DNA from: Paracoccus sp. TOH
GTDB taxonomy: Bacteria > Pseudomonadota > Alphaproteobacteria > Rhodobacterales > Rhodobacteraceae
Direction: 5' to 3'
NCBI RefSeq assembly: GCF_030388245.1
Contig: NZ_CP098361.1
Coordinates: forward strand, 124,001-188,000
Length of the DNA stretch: 64,000 nt
A program made the translations under genes and the position numbers. The notes under the pieces are model-generated. The model did no database searches and was not told the DNA's origin. It worked only from the letters and a program-made list of their open reading frames with translations. Of the stretch, positions 56,512 through 64,000 are shown piece after piece. Every line of letters begins with the position of its first letter. Positions within the stretch are counted from its first letter, which is position 1.

Positions 56512-57477
56512 TCACATCCGGGCGCGGGCCTGCCTTTGCGCGATGGCCGAGCAGACCAGCAGCTGGATCATGTGATAGATCATCACCGGCAGCACGGTGA
56601 CGCCGACGGTCGCCGCCGGAAAGATCGCCGTCGCGATGGGCAGGCCGCTGGCCAGGCTCTTGGTCGAGCCGCAGAAGAACAGCACCGCCCGATCCTCGGG
56701 CGGCAGGCGGAACAGCCGCCCCGCCCCCAGCATGATCGCCATGGCCAGCGCCAGGAACAGGCTGACCACCAGGAAGCACAGCACCAGCCCTGGGGCCGGG
56801 ATCGAGGACCAGATGCCCGCGACGGTGCCCGCGCCGAAGGCCGAATAGACGATCAGCAGGATCGAGCCGCGGTCCACCACCATGGTCAGCAGCCGGTGGC
56901 GCTGGACGAAGCCGCCGATCCAGGGCCGCAGCAACTGGCCGGCCACGAAGGGCAAAAGAATCTGGAGGGCGATCTTTTCGACGGCGTCCAGGCTGACCCC
57001 GCCGCCTTCCTGATGCAGGATGCGCGTCACCAGCAGCGGCGTCAGCACCACCCCGGCCATGTTCGACAGCGAGGCCGCGCAGATCGCCGCCGGCACATTG
57101 CCCCCGGCCATCGAGGTGAAGGCGATCGAGCTTTGCACCGTCGAGGGCAGCACCGCCAGGAACAGCAGCCCCAGGGTCAGCTCCGGTCCCAGCACGCCGC
57201 CGAAAGCCGCGGCCAGGAGCAGGCCCAGCAGCGGGAACAGCGCATAGGTGGCGCCGAAGGTCAGACCCTGCAGCCGCCAGTTCAGCAGCCCGGCCCGCAC
57301 CGAGGCCGGGTCCAGCTTGGCGCCATAAAGGAAGAACAGCAGCGTCACCGCCCAGAAGGTCGCGATGCGCAGGGCCTCGGCCGCCATGCCGCGCGCCGGC
57401 AGCAGCAGGCCAAGCAGGACCATGCCGAGCAGCAGCAGCATGTAGGTGTCGATGCCGATCCTTTTCAAAGCGTTCAT
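56512..57477 (-). CDS. SBF-like (bile acid:sodium symporter) family transporter
   Basis: A 321-residue polytopic protein with about ten hydrophobic segments of the YfeH/SBF-like type. Recognisable parts are L-L-F-F-L-Y-G-A-K-L-D, V-L-P-S-T-V-Q-S-S-I-A-F-T-S-M-A-G-G-N (the discontinuous-helix motif that binds sodium in the family) and F-F-C-G-S-T-K-S-L-A-S-G-L-P. The substrate is unknown; relatives are sodium-coupled organic-anion carriers. It is a single gene facing the permease at 55012. The next gene upstream (57554) is separated by 76 bp and could be co-transcribed. Confidence 0.87.
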   Translation of the reverse strand: MNALKRIGIDTYMLLLLGMVLLGLLLPARGMAAEALRIATFWAVTLLFFLYGAKLDPASVRAGLLNWRLQGLTFGATYALFPLLGLLLAAAFGGVLGPELTLGLLFLAVLPSTVQSSIAFTSMAGGNVPAAICAASLSNMAGVVLTPLLVTRILHQEGGGVSLDAVEKIALQILLPFVAGQLLRPWIGGFVQRHRLLTMVVDRGSILLIVYSAFGAGTVAGIWSSIPAPGLVLCFLVVSLFLALAMAIMLGAGRLFRLPPEDRAVLFFCGSTKSLASGLPIATAIFPAATVGVTVLPVMIYHMIQLLVCSAIAQRQARARM

Positions 57478-57553
57478 CGCGATCCTCCCGACTGGCCGCG
57501 GTTCTGATACACATGGCCGGCGGATACAAGCGAGCCGGGCCGGCCAGGGCCGC

Positions 57554-58000
57554 TCAGTCCAGCCCCTGTTTCAGGATCACCATGGTCGAGGTCTCGCCCA
57601 CCGCGGGAATACGCTGCAGCACGTCGCGGATGAAGGTACCGAGCGCGTCGATGTCGCGGACCTGCACCCGCAGCATGTAGTCGATATTGTTGCCGGTCAC
57701 CAGGAAGCACTCGGCCACCTCGGGCCGGTCGCGCAGCGCGGCCAGGAAGCCGGCATTGTCCTCGGGCCCGGTCCGGGCCAGCCGGACGGCGATCAGCACG
57801 CTGATGGCCAGCCCCAGCGCCTGCGGGTCGATCCGCGCGGCATAGCCCTTGATGACGCCCGCCTCCTCCAGCCGCCTGACCCGTCGGCCGCAGGGGGTGG
57901 GCGACAGGCCGACCCGCTCGGCCAGGTCGAGGATCGAGATCCGCCCCTCGGCCCGCAGATGGGTCAGGATGCGATGGTCGATCGCGTCAAGCTCGGTCAT
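57554..58000 (-). CDS. Lrp/AsnC-family regulator
   Basis: A 148-residue feast/famine regulator. Residues 1-60 form the helix-turn-helix (LDAIDHRILTHLRAEGRISI, then LAERVGLSPTPCGRRVRRLE), and residues about 65-145 the amino-acid-binding RAM/ACT-like domain (VAECFLVTGNNIDYMLRVQV). It diverges from an aminotransferase gene (58128), the usual arrangement when the regulator controls that enzyme in response to its amino-acid substrate. It may also control the SBF-like transporter downstream. Confidence 0.92.
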   Translation of the reverse strand: MTELDAIDHRILTHLRAEGRISILDLAERVGLSPTPCGRRVRRLEEAGVIKGYAARIDPQALGLAISVLIAVRLARTGPEDNAGFLAALRDRPEVAECFLVTGNNIDYMLRVQVRDIDALGTFIRDVLQRIPAVGETSTMVILKQGLD

Positions 58001-58127
58001 GGTGAATCCCGCCAGGATAATGGCAATTCATAGGGAGTTGCAGCGCAAAGGGGAAGTATCTCGCGACTCTTTGCAGGGACATCCGCCGTCGGCGCGGTTA
58101 TCCTCTGCCGAGGATCACGAGGATGCC
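58001..58127. promoter_or_regulatory. Divergent promoter region, lrp-like/aminotransferase
   Basis: The 127-bp gap between the divergent regulator and aminotransferase is AT-richer at 58015-58045 (GGATAATGGCAATTCATAGG). This is the expected binding region of the Lrp-type protein. GAGGA at 58119-58123 is the aminotransferase RBS. Confidence 0.5.
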
Positions 58128-59414
58128 ATGCCCGCACATGCCCCTGCCCCCCATACCCCTGCCCCCCATGCCGCCGCGCCCGACGCCCCCATCGCCCCGG
58201 CCCAGCCGCAGGCCGCCAGCCGCCGCGGCTTTGCGCCATGGCTCGCGCAGACCAATGACGTGACCTCGGTCTTTCTGGCCGCCGGGCAGATCCCGGATCT
58301 GATCAATCTGGGCGGCGGCCTGCCCGAACCCTCGCTCTGGCCGGTCGAGGAGCTGGCCGACCTGGCCGCCGAGGTGATCCGCAGCCACCCGGCCGAATCC
58401 CTGGGCTATGGCCCGATCCCCGGCCTGCCGGCCCTGCGCGAGCTGATCGCGGCGCGGTGTTCGACCCCCGACCTGCGGCTGACCCGCGACAACGTGCTGA
58501 TCACCACCGGCGGGATGCAGGCGCTGGAGCTGGTGGGAAAGGTGCTGCTGCAGCCCGGCGGCACGGTCGCCGCGCAGAGCCCGGCCTATCTGGGGGCGCT
58601 GGACGCCTGGCGGCCGCATGCGCCGCGCTATCGCCCGATGCGGATCGAGCGCAACGACCACGACCCGCGCGCCGCGATGCAGGGCGCGCAGTTCGCCTAT
58701 ACCGTGCCGAATTTCTCGAATCCCAGCGGCCGGCTGGTCTCGCTGCCCGAGCGGCAGGCGCTGGTCGCCGCCGCCCATGAAACCGGCACCTGGCTGATCG
58801 AGGACGACCCTTATGGCGTGCTTTATTACGAGGGCGCGCCACTGCCCCGGCTGCTCGACCTCTCGGCGGCCGGCCATCCCGGGCCCTATGCCGGGCCGGT
58901 GGTCTACATGGGCTCGCTGTCCAAGGAACTGACCCCCGGCCTGCGCATCGGCTGGGTGGTCGCGGCGCCCGCGATGATCGCGGCGCTGGCCACCGCCAAG
59001 CAGGGCTCGGACATGTGCACAAGCGGGCTGTCGCAGATGCTGGCGCTGCGGGCGCTGGAAGGCGGCATGACCGAGCGGATCCGGCCCGCGATCCTGTCGC
59101 TTTACCGCGCGCGCCGCGACGCGCTTTGCGCGGCGATGCGCGAACATCTGGCGGGCGATCTGGACTGGCAGGTGCCGTCGGGCGGCATGTTCGTCTGGGC
59201 CACGGCCCGCGACCCGCGGCTGGATACCGACCGGCTGCTGCAGGCGGGGCTGGCGCATGGCGTCTGCATCTCGCCCTCGAGCGTCTTCGACCCCCAGGGC
59301 CAGGACCGCCGCTCGCTGCGGATCAACTTCACCCTCAACCCGCCCGAGGCGCTGGAGGAAGGCTGCCGCCGGCTGGCCCGGGCGATCCGCGCCACGCTGG
59401 CAGCGGCGGAATGA
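58128..59414 (+). CDS. PLP-dependent aminotransferase (2-aminoadipate/branched-chain type)
   Basis: A 428-residue fold-type I aminotransferase close to the LysN/MocR-type group that handles branched or aromatic 2-amino acids. It has INLGGGLPEPSLWPVEELAD, NVLITTGGMQALELVGKVLL, the PLP lysine in Y-M-G-S-L-S-K-E-L-T-P-G-L-R, and the C-terminal arginine in SLRINFTLNPPEALEEGCRR. It has no GntR-type DNA-binding domain, so it is an enzyme only. The first 30 residues (H/P/A-rich, HAPAPHTPAPHAAAP) are an unusual low-complexity extension. It diverges from the Lrp-type regulator. Confidence 0.87.
   Translation: MPAHAPAPHTPAPHAAAPDAPIAPAQPQAASRRGFAPWLAQTNDVTSVFLAAGQIPDLINLGGGLPEPSLWPVEELADLAAEVIRSHPAESLGYGPIPGLPALRELIAARCSTPDLRLTRDNVLITTGGMQALELVGKVLLQPGGTVAAQSPAYLGALDAWRPHAPRYRPMRIERNDHDPRAAMQGAQFAYTVPNFSNPSGRLVSLPERQALVAAAHETGTWLIEDDPYGVLYYEGAPLPRLLDLSAAGHPGPYAGPVVYMGSLSKELTPGLRIGWVVAAPAMIAALATAKQGSDMCTSGLSQMLALRALEGGMTERIRPAILSLYRARRDALCAAMREHLAGDLDWQVPSGGMFVWATARDPRLDTDRLLQAGLAHGVCISPSSVFDPQGQDRRSLRINFTLNPPEALEEGCRRLARAIRATLAAAE
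58141..58170 (+). repeat. Two perfect-but-one 15-bp direct repeats in the aminotransferase N-terminus
   Basis: CCCCTGCCCCCCATA is followed at once by CCCCTGCCCCCCATG. The repeat codes for A-P-A-P-H-T-P-A-P-H-A. Copy number may vary, changing the length of the N-terminal tail. Confidence 0.7.
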
Positions 59415-59589
59415 CGCAGCCGCCGGCGGGCCGTCGCCGGGGCGGCGGGTCCGGGCGGGAAAAGCTGCGGCCAGATCGGTATTTTCCGGGGCACGGGGCC
59501 TTTGCCGCGCCCCGGCCGGCCCCCGGCCGGCAACCGGCAGCGGCACGGCGCGCTTGACAGGACGGGCTGCGCTGCGGCAATGCGGGGCC

Positions 59590-59775
59590 GCTACGGTTTC
59601 CGGCGCTGCCGGATGAAAAGGGAACATCGGTGCGCCTTGGGCCGCGACGCGGACCGGGCAAGGCCGGGGCTGCCCCCGCAACTGTATGCGGTGAGCGAAG
59701 GCCGCAGGCGCCACTGGGGGCATCCCGGGAAGGCCGGCCCGAGCAATGATCCGCAAGCCAGGAGACCTGCCGCAG
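59590..59775 (+). promoter_or_regulatory. Cobalamin (B12) riboswitch
   Basis: The class-I cobalamin riboswitch core is clear in order: GGGAACATCGGTGCG (59630-59644), CCCCCGCAACTGTATGCGG (59673-59691), GCCACTGGGGG (59710-59720), GGGAAGGCC (59727-59735) and the B12 box CCGCAAGCCAGGAGACCTGC (59751-59770). It lies 150 bases before the receptor start. Adenosylcobalamin binding would lower expression of the four B12-uptake genes downstream. Confidence 0.95.
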
Positions 59776-59924
59776 CGATCACCCATTCCCGGCGCGGGGC
59801 GCGCCCGGAAAGCGGCCGTTCCGCAGAGGTGACAGTCTCCGTGCTGCGGCCGGGCTGCCCTTGGCCTTTCCGCAGGACAGTTCTGCAAATCGCGGGCCAA
59901 GCCCCGCGCTGGAAAGGCTTTGGA

Positions 59925-61841
59925 ATGTTCAGAACCCGGGTTTCCCTGCTTGCCGCCACCGCCCTGCTCCTGCCCGCCGCCGCCCTGGGCCAGGACGCGC
60001 AGCAGCCGGTGATGCTGGATACGGTCGTGCTGTCCGGCGGCCTGTCGCCGGTCGTGGAAAGCGCCTATGGCCGCGCCCACAGCATCCTGACCGCCGAGGA
60101 TCTGCAGGCGCGCGGTTTCGTCACCGTCCAGGACGCGCTGCGCGACCTGCCCGGCCTGGCCGTCACCTCGACCGGCGAGACGCTGACCAAGGTCCGCATC
60201 CGCGGCGGGGAATCCAACCATGTGCTGGTGCTGATCGACGGGGTCGAGGCCAATGCCCCCGGCAGCGGCGACTATGTGTTCAGCGGCCTGCTGACCGAGG
60301 ATATCGAGCGCATCGAGGTGCTGCGCGGCCCGCAATCGACGATCTACGGCGCCAATGCCGCCGCCGGGGTGATCTCGATCACCACCCGCCGCGCCGCCGC
60401 CCCGGGACTCAGCTATGGCGGCGGGGTCGAGATCGGTGGCCAGGCCACCCGCGCCGCCAGCGCCTATGTCCGCGCCATGGGCGAGCGCGGCCAGATCAGC
60501 TTCTCGGCCGCGACGCGCCATACCGATGGCGAGGACGCCTCGCGCACGCCGGGCGGCGATACCGAGTTCAACGATCGCGAGACCCTGACCCTCAGCGGTT
60601 CCTATACCATCAGCGAGGCGGTGACCGCCGGCTTCACCCTGCGGCGCAGCTGGCAGGAATACGGCTATGACGCATCCCGGTTCGATCTGGTCGATTCTCC
60701 CGACGACTACGTGATCGACACGCCGCACACCGCGGACCGGAATGAAACCTACGGCTCGCTCTGGCTCGAGGCCGAGGCACTGGCTGGCCGGTTGCTGAAC
60801 CGATTCTTCATCGGGGGGATGAACCAGACCACCGATCATTTCGACGCCGGCGTGCCCGATTATGACGATGCCTCGCGGCTGCGGGATTTCCGATATACCG
60901 CTACCTGGGCGCTGGACGGCGGCCATGCCCGCGACGCCGCGCAGAAGCTGAACCTGGCCCTGCAGAAGAAGCGCGAAAGCTACGAAAGTTTCTTTGCACC
61001 CGGCGGCCGGTTTGAACGCGACACCAAATCGGTCGCGTTGGAATATCAGGGGCAGTTCGACAACGGCATCGGCGTCCAGGCCGGGCTGCGGCGGGATTTC
61101 AACGAGGATTTCCGCGACGCGACCACCTGGAACATCGCCGGCGCCTGGCAACTGCCCGGGCGCGACCTGCGCCTGCGCGCCGCGGCCGGAGAGGCCACCG
61201 TCAATCCCGACATGTTCCAGCTTTACGGCTATACGCCCGGCACCTATCACGGCAACCCGGACCTGACCCCCGAAACCAGCCGCAGCTATGAAATCGGCGC
61301 CGATCTGGACTTCGCCGCCGGCCGCGGCCAGCTCGGCGCGACCCTGTTCACCAGCAAGGTCGAGGACATGATCGCCGGGGCCGGCGAAACCTCGGTGAAC
61401 GTCGCCGGCACCAGCACCCGCAAGGGTTTCGAGATCGATCTGGAATACGAAGCGGCGGACTGGCTGCGGCTGGGCGCAACCTATACCTATACCGATGCCC
61501 GCACCGAGAACGACACGCCCATCACCCGCCAGCCGCGCCACCGGCTGGGGCTGCGCGCCACGGGCGATTTCGCGCAGGGTCGCGGCACGGTCACGGCCGA
61601 TCTGCGCTATGTCGCCGGCAATTACGACGAGGAATGGTTCAACACCGCCTGGCCCGACCTTCCGGCCACCACCGAACTGCCCGATTACGTGACCGTGAAC
61701 CTGGCCGCCGGCTATGACCTGACCGGGAATGTCCGGCTGACCGGCCGCGTCGTGAACCTGTTCGACGAGGATTATTCCGAAGCCTGGGGCTATTACGGCC
61801 AGGGCCGCACCGTTTACGCGGGACTGACGGCGCAATGGTAA
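59925..61841 (+). CDS. btuB: TonB-dependent cobalamin receptor (BtuB-like)
   Basis: A 638-residue outer-membrane receptor that imports cobalamin with TonB energy. A signal peptide covers about residues 1-22 (RTRVSLLAATALLLPAAALG), a TonB-box-like D-T-V-V-L-S-G is at about 32, and the plug domain carries R-I-E-V-L-R-G-P-Q-S-T-I-Y-G-A-N-A-A-A-G-V-I. A 22-strand barrel follows, ending in the terminal aromatic (T-A-Q-W). The start at 59925 has GGAAAGG seven bases upstream. Control by the B12 riboswitch and its place before btuF-, btuC- and btuD-like genes support cobalamin as substrate. Confidence 0.93.
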   Translation: MFRTRVSLLAATALLLPAAALGQDAQQPVMLDTVVLSGGLSPVVESAYGRAHSILTAEDLQARGFVTVQDALRDLPGLAVTSTGETLTKVRIRGGESNHVLVLIDGVEANAPGSGDYVFSGLLTEDIERIEVLRGPQSTIYGANAAAGVISITTRRAAAPGLSYGGGVEIGGQATRAASAYVRAMGERGQISFSAATRHTDGEDASRTPGGDTEFNDRETLTLSGSYTISEAVTAGFTLRRSWQEYGYDASRFDLVDSPDDYVIDTPHTADRNETYGSLWLEAEALAGRLLNRFFIGGMNQTTDHFDAGVPDYDDASRLRDFRYTATWALDGGHARDAAQKLNLALQKKRESYESFFAPGGRFERDTKSVALEYQGQFDNGIGVQAGLRRDFNEDFRDATTWNIAGAWQLPGRDLRLRAAAGEATVNPDMFQLYGYTPGTYHGNPDLTPETSRSYEIGADLDFAAGRGQLGATLFTSKVEDMIAGAGETSVNVAGTSTRKGFEIDLEYEAADWLRLGATYTYTDARTENDTPITRQPRHRLGLRATGDFAQGRGTVTADLRYVAGNYDEEWFNTAWPDLPATTELPDYVTVNLAAGYDLTGNVRLTGRVVNLFDEDYSEAWGYYGQGRTVYAGLTAQW

Positions 61842-62686
61842 GGCGGCTTCGCCTGGCCGCCTGCCTGTTGGCCGGCCTGTCCCTGCCCGGCCTGTCCCTG
61901 CCCGCCGCGGCCGAGCCGCCGCGCCGGGTGCTGTCGATGAACCTGTGCACCGACCAGCTTGCCATGCTGCTGGCGGCGCCGGGGCAACTGGTCTCGGTCT
62001 CGTATCTGGCGCAGGATCCCACCGCCTCGGCCATGGCCGAGGCGGCGTCGCGCCTGCCGGTCAATCACGGCCTGGTCGAGGAGATCTTCCTGGCCCGGCC
62101 CGACCTGGTTCTGGCCGGCGGCTGGACCGCGCCGGGGGCGATCCGGCTGCTGGAACGGCTGGATGTCCCGGTCGAGGTCTTCCCGGTCGAGACCGACATC
62201 GCCGGCATCCGCGCCAATATCCGCCGTATGGGCGAGGTGCTGGGCCGCGAGACGGCGGCCGAGGCGCTGCTGGCGCGGTTCGACGCCGATCTGGCGCGGC
62301 TGACCGATGCACCGCCCGGCCCGCGCCCGCGCGCGGCGCTTTATGCGGTGAACGGCTACAGCTCGGGCTCGGCCAGCCTGGCCGGGCAGATCGTGACTCT
62401 GGCCGGCTTCGACAATGTCGCCGACACGCTCGGGCTGCCCGCGGGCGGCGTCCTGCCGCTGGAGACGCTGCTGCTTGCGGAGCCCGACCTGCTGGTCGAG
62501 GGCCGCCGCTATCCGGGCAGCGCCCGCGGGCAGGAGGTGCTGGACCACCCGGCCTTGCGGGCGCTGACCCGGGGGGCGCCGGCCGAGGTGATGACCGATC
62601 CCGAATGGGTCTGCGGCACCCCCTTCATCCTGCGCGCCGTGGCGCAGTTGCGCGACGCCCGCCTGTCGCTGGAGACGGCGCGATGA
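61835..62686 (+). CDS. btuF: Cobalamin ABC transporter substrate-binding protein (BtuF-like)
   Basis: A 283-residue periplasmic cobalamin-binding protein of the FhuD/BtuF (cluster A-II) fold. The signal peptide is about residues 1-26 (LRLAACLLAGLSLPGLSLPA). The mature start R-V-L-S-M-N-L-C-T-D-Q-L-A-M-L-L, the hinge helix region with LARPDLVLAGGWTAPGAIRL and the A-G-F-D-N-V-A segment are family marks. Its start overlaps the receptor stop by seven bases, so it is translated from the same transcript. Confidence 0.9.
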   Translation: MVRRLRLAACLLAGLSLPGLSLPAAAEPPRRVLSMNLCTDQLAMLLAAPGQLVSVSYLAQDPTASAMAEAASRLPVNHGLVEEIFLARPDLVLAGGWTAPGAIRLLERLDVPVEVFPVETDIAGIRANIRRMGEVLGRETAAEALLARFDADLARLTDAPPGPRPRAALYAVNGYSSGSASLAGQIVTLAGFDNVADTLGLPAGGVLPLETLLLAEPDLLVEGRRYPGSARGQEVLDHPALRALTRGAPAEVMTDPEWVCGTPFILRAVAQLRDARLSLETAR

Positions 62687-63681
62687 CCGCGCCGCGTCAG
62701 CCGCTGCTGATCGCCGCGCTGTCGCTGCTGGTCGCGGCGCTGTTCCTGGCCTCGCTGCTGACCGGCCCGGCCGGGATCGGCGCCGGCCAGAGCCTTGCCG
62801 CGCTGCTTGGCCGCGGCGACGAGATGCTGGTCCTGGTCATGCGTGAGCTGCGGCTGCCGCGCGCCATCCTGGGCCTGCTGGTCGGCGCGGCGCTGGGGAT
62901 GTCGGGCGCGGTGCTGCAGGGCTTCCTGCGCAACCCGCTGGCCGAGCCGGGGCTGATCGGCACCAGCGCCTCGGCGGCGCTGGGGGCGGTGCTGGCGATC
63001 CAGACCGGGCTGTCGGCCGCCTTTCCGCTGGGCCTGCCGCTGGCGGCGCTGGCCGGCGCGGCGCTGTCGGTGCTGCTGGTGCTGGCGCTGGCCGGGCCGC
63101 GCGGCGGCACGCTGGCGCTGATCCTGGCCGGCATCGCCATCTCGGCCCTGGCCGGGGCCGGCACCTCGCTGGTGCTGAACCTGTCGCCCAATCCCTTCGC
63201 CGCCAACGAGATCGTGTTCTGGATGATGGGCTCGCTGGCGGACCGCTCAATGCTGCATGTCTGGATCGCGGCGCCGTTCATGGGCTTGGGCTTCGCGGTG
63301 CTGTGGCCGACGCGCCGCGCCCTGCAGGCGCTGACGCTGGGCGAAGATGCGGCCGCCTCCAGCGGCGTGCATCTGGGCCGGCTGCGGCTGATGCTGGTCG
63401 CGGGCATCGCCGCGCTGATCGGCAGCGCCACGGCCGTGGCCGGGACGGTGGGCTTCGTCGGACTGGTGGTGCCGCATGTCCTGCGCCGCGCCGTGGGCGC
63501 CAGCCCGGCGCGGCTGGTCCCGGCTTCGGCGCTGGGGGGCGCGGCGGTGGTGCTGGCTGCCGACATCGCCGTGCGGCTGATCGCACCGGGTCGCGACCTG
63601 AAGCTGGGGGTGCTGACGGCGCTGGTGGGGGCGCCCTTCTTCCTGCACCTGATCCTGAAAACCCGGCGCGAGGGGCTGTGA
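62683..63681 (+). CDS. btuC: Cobalamin ABC transporter permease (BtuC/FecCD-like)
   Basis: A 332-residue inner-membrane permease with about ten hydrophobic helices. FecCD hallmarks are R-L-P-R-A-I-L-G-L-L-V-G-A-A-L-G-M-S-G-A, G-F-L-R-N-P-L-A-E-P-G-L-I-G, and the L-loop-like G-F-V-G-L-V-V-P-H-V-L-R-R that contacts the ATPase. The start overlaps btuF by four bases (ATGA). Together with the neighbouring genes it forms a complete B12 uptake system. Confidence 0.92.
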   Translation: MTAPRQPLLIAALSLLVAALFLASLLTGPAGIGAGQSLAALLGRGDEMLVLVMRELRLPRAILGLLVGAALGMSGAVLQGFLRNPLAEPGLIGTSASAALGAVLAIQTGLSAAFPLGLPLAALAGAALSVLLVLALAGPRGGTLALILAGIAISALAGAGTSLVLNLSPNPFAANEIVFWMMGSLADRSMLHVWIAAPFMGLGFAVLWPTRRALQALTLGEDAAASSGVHLGRLRLMLVAGIAALIGSATAVAGTVGFVGLVVPHVLRRAVGASPARLVPASALGGAAVVLAADIAVRLIAPGRDLKLGVLTALVGAPFFLHLILKTRREGL

Positions 63682-63683
63682 CC

Positions 63684-64000
63684 ATGCTGGAGCTTCGCGC
63701 CCTGTCGCTGCACCGCGCCGGCCGCCCGGTTCTGGACGGCATCGACCTGCGCCTCGGCGCCGGCGAGTTCGTCGGCCTGCTGGGTCCGAACGGCGCCGGC
63801 AAGACCACGCTGCTGCGCGCCGCCCTGGGACTTTTGCCGGCGCGGGGCCACAGCTCGCTGGCGGCGCTGCCGGCGCGCGAACGCGCCCGCGCCGCCGCCT
63901 ATATGCCGCAGGGCCGCGAGATCGCCTGGCCGATGCCGGTCGAGGCGCTGGTGGCGCTTGGCCGCATCGCCCATCCGCATTCCGCAGGCAGCGCCGACCG
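63684..64000 (+). CDS. btuD: Cobalamin ABC transporter ATPase (BtuD-like), 3' end outside window
   Basis: The first 105 residues of an ABC ATPase. It starts MLELRALSLHRAGRPVLDGI two bases after the permease stop, with Walker A G-P-N-G-A-G-K-T-T near residue 35 and the Q-loop A-Y-M-P-Q-G-R-E near residue 73. Signature, Walker B and H-loop lie beyond the end of the window. It energises the BtuC permease. Confidence 0.92.
   Translation, partial: MLELRALSLHRAGRPVLDGIDLRLGAGEFVGLLGPNGAGKTTLLRAALGLLPARGHSSLAALPARERARAAAYMPQGREIAWPMPVEALVALGRIAHPHSAGSAD

Noticed and set aside
58098..61835. Minus-strand open frame of 1245 codons
   Set aside because: Antisense to the aminotransferase, riboswitch and receptor; no homology, crosses unrelated genes.

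Overview
The window is very GC-rich, tightly packed and alphaproteobacterial in character. The gene content (FabI, a two-gene L21/L27 operon with a GNAT gene, SdhE, ThyX, an LdtR-like MarR regulator and a cobalamin-riboswitch-controlled B12 uptake operon) suggests a member of the Rhodobacteraceae, most like Paracoccus. The genus is inferred from gene order and composition, not from a marker gene.

Region 1 (1-6112) holds housekeeping genes: the 3' part of fabI, an alpha/beta hydrolase overlapping it, a PIG-L-type deacetylase joined to six FG-GAP/VCBS calcium-binding repeats, a LysR regulator and aspartase (aspA). A strong intrinsic terminator closes the region.

Region 2 (6376-31724) is the centrepiece: an 18-gene, single-strand, translationally coupled locus for an extracellular contractile injection system (eCIS, the Afp/PVC family of phage-tail-like particles). 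In order it encodes sheath, tube, a zinc-ribbon gp26/gp51-like protein, a proline-rich protein, a DUF4255 cap protein, an AAA+ ATPase, an 83-residue protein, a 1691-residue DUF4157 protein with an HELAH motif, a CIS tube-adaptor protein, a LysM-like protein, gp27-like hub, gp5-like spike, PAAR-like tip, gp25, two giant gpJ-like wedge proteins, a gpI-like protein and a DUF6519 beta-helix fibre. No capsid, portal, terminase, integrase or lysis gene is seen, so this is not a prophage. The 1691-residue protein is the main unknown: it is either the length ruler, the cargo, or both.

Region 3 (31867-39215) returns to core genes: aminotransferase, sdhE, a MarR-type regulator, glyoxalase I, thyX, a 169-bp inverted-repeat element, then a minus-strand operon rplU-rpmA-GNAT and a CoA-transferase.

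Region 4 (39374-54822) is an accessory surface-glycan island. Its left edge is a graveyard of decayed pieces: IS3 end, ParB/DNA-methylase, HsdM and two opposed IS5 fragments, with an intact Stf0-type sulfotransferase among them. Then a minus-strand operon of eight genes (53673 down to 42670) encodes a GT2-GT4 fusion glycosyltransferase, a GT4 enzyme, two polysaccharide pyruvyltransferases and several unknown proteins. A second sulfotransferase diverges from the head of that operon. Composition falls sharply inside this operon near 46300. The content suggests a pyruvylated and perhaps sulfated surface polysaccharide.

Region 5 (55012-64000) holds transport and metabolism: an NCS2 nucleobase permease, an SBF-like transporter, a divergent Lrp regulator/aminotransferase pair, and a cobalamin riboswitch followed by a TonB receptor and BtuF-, BtuC- and BtuD-like genes. 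The last gene runs off the window.
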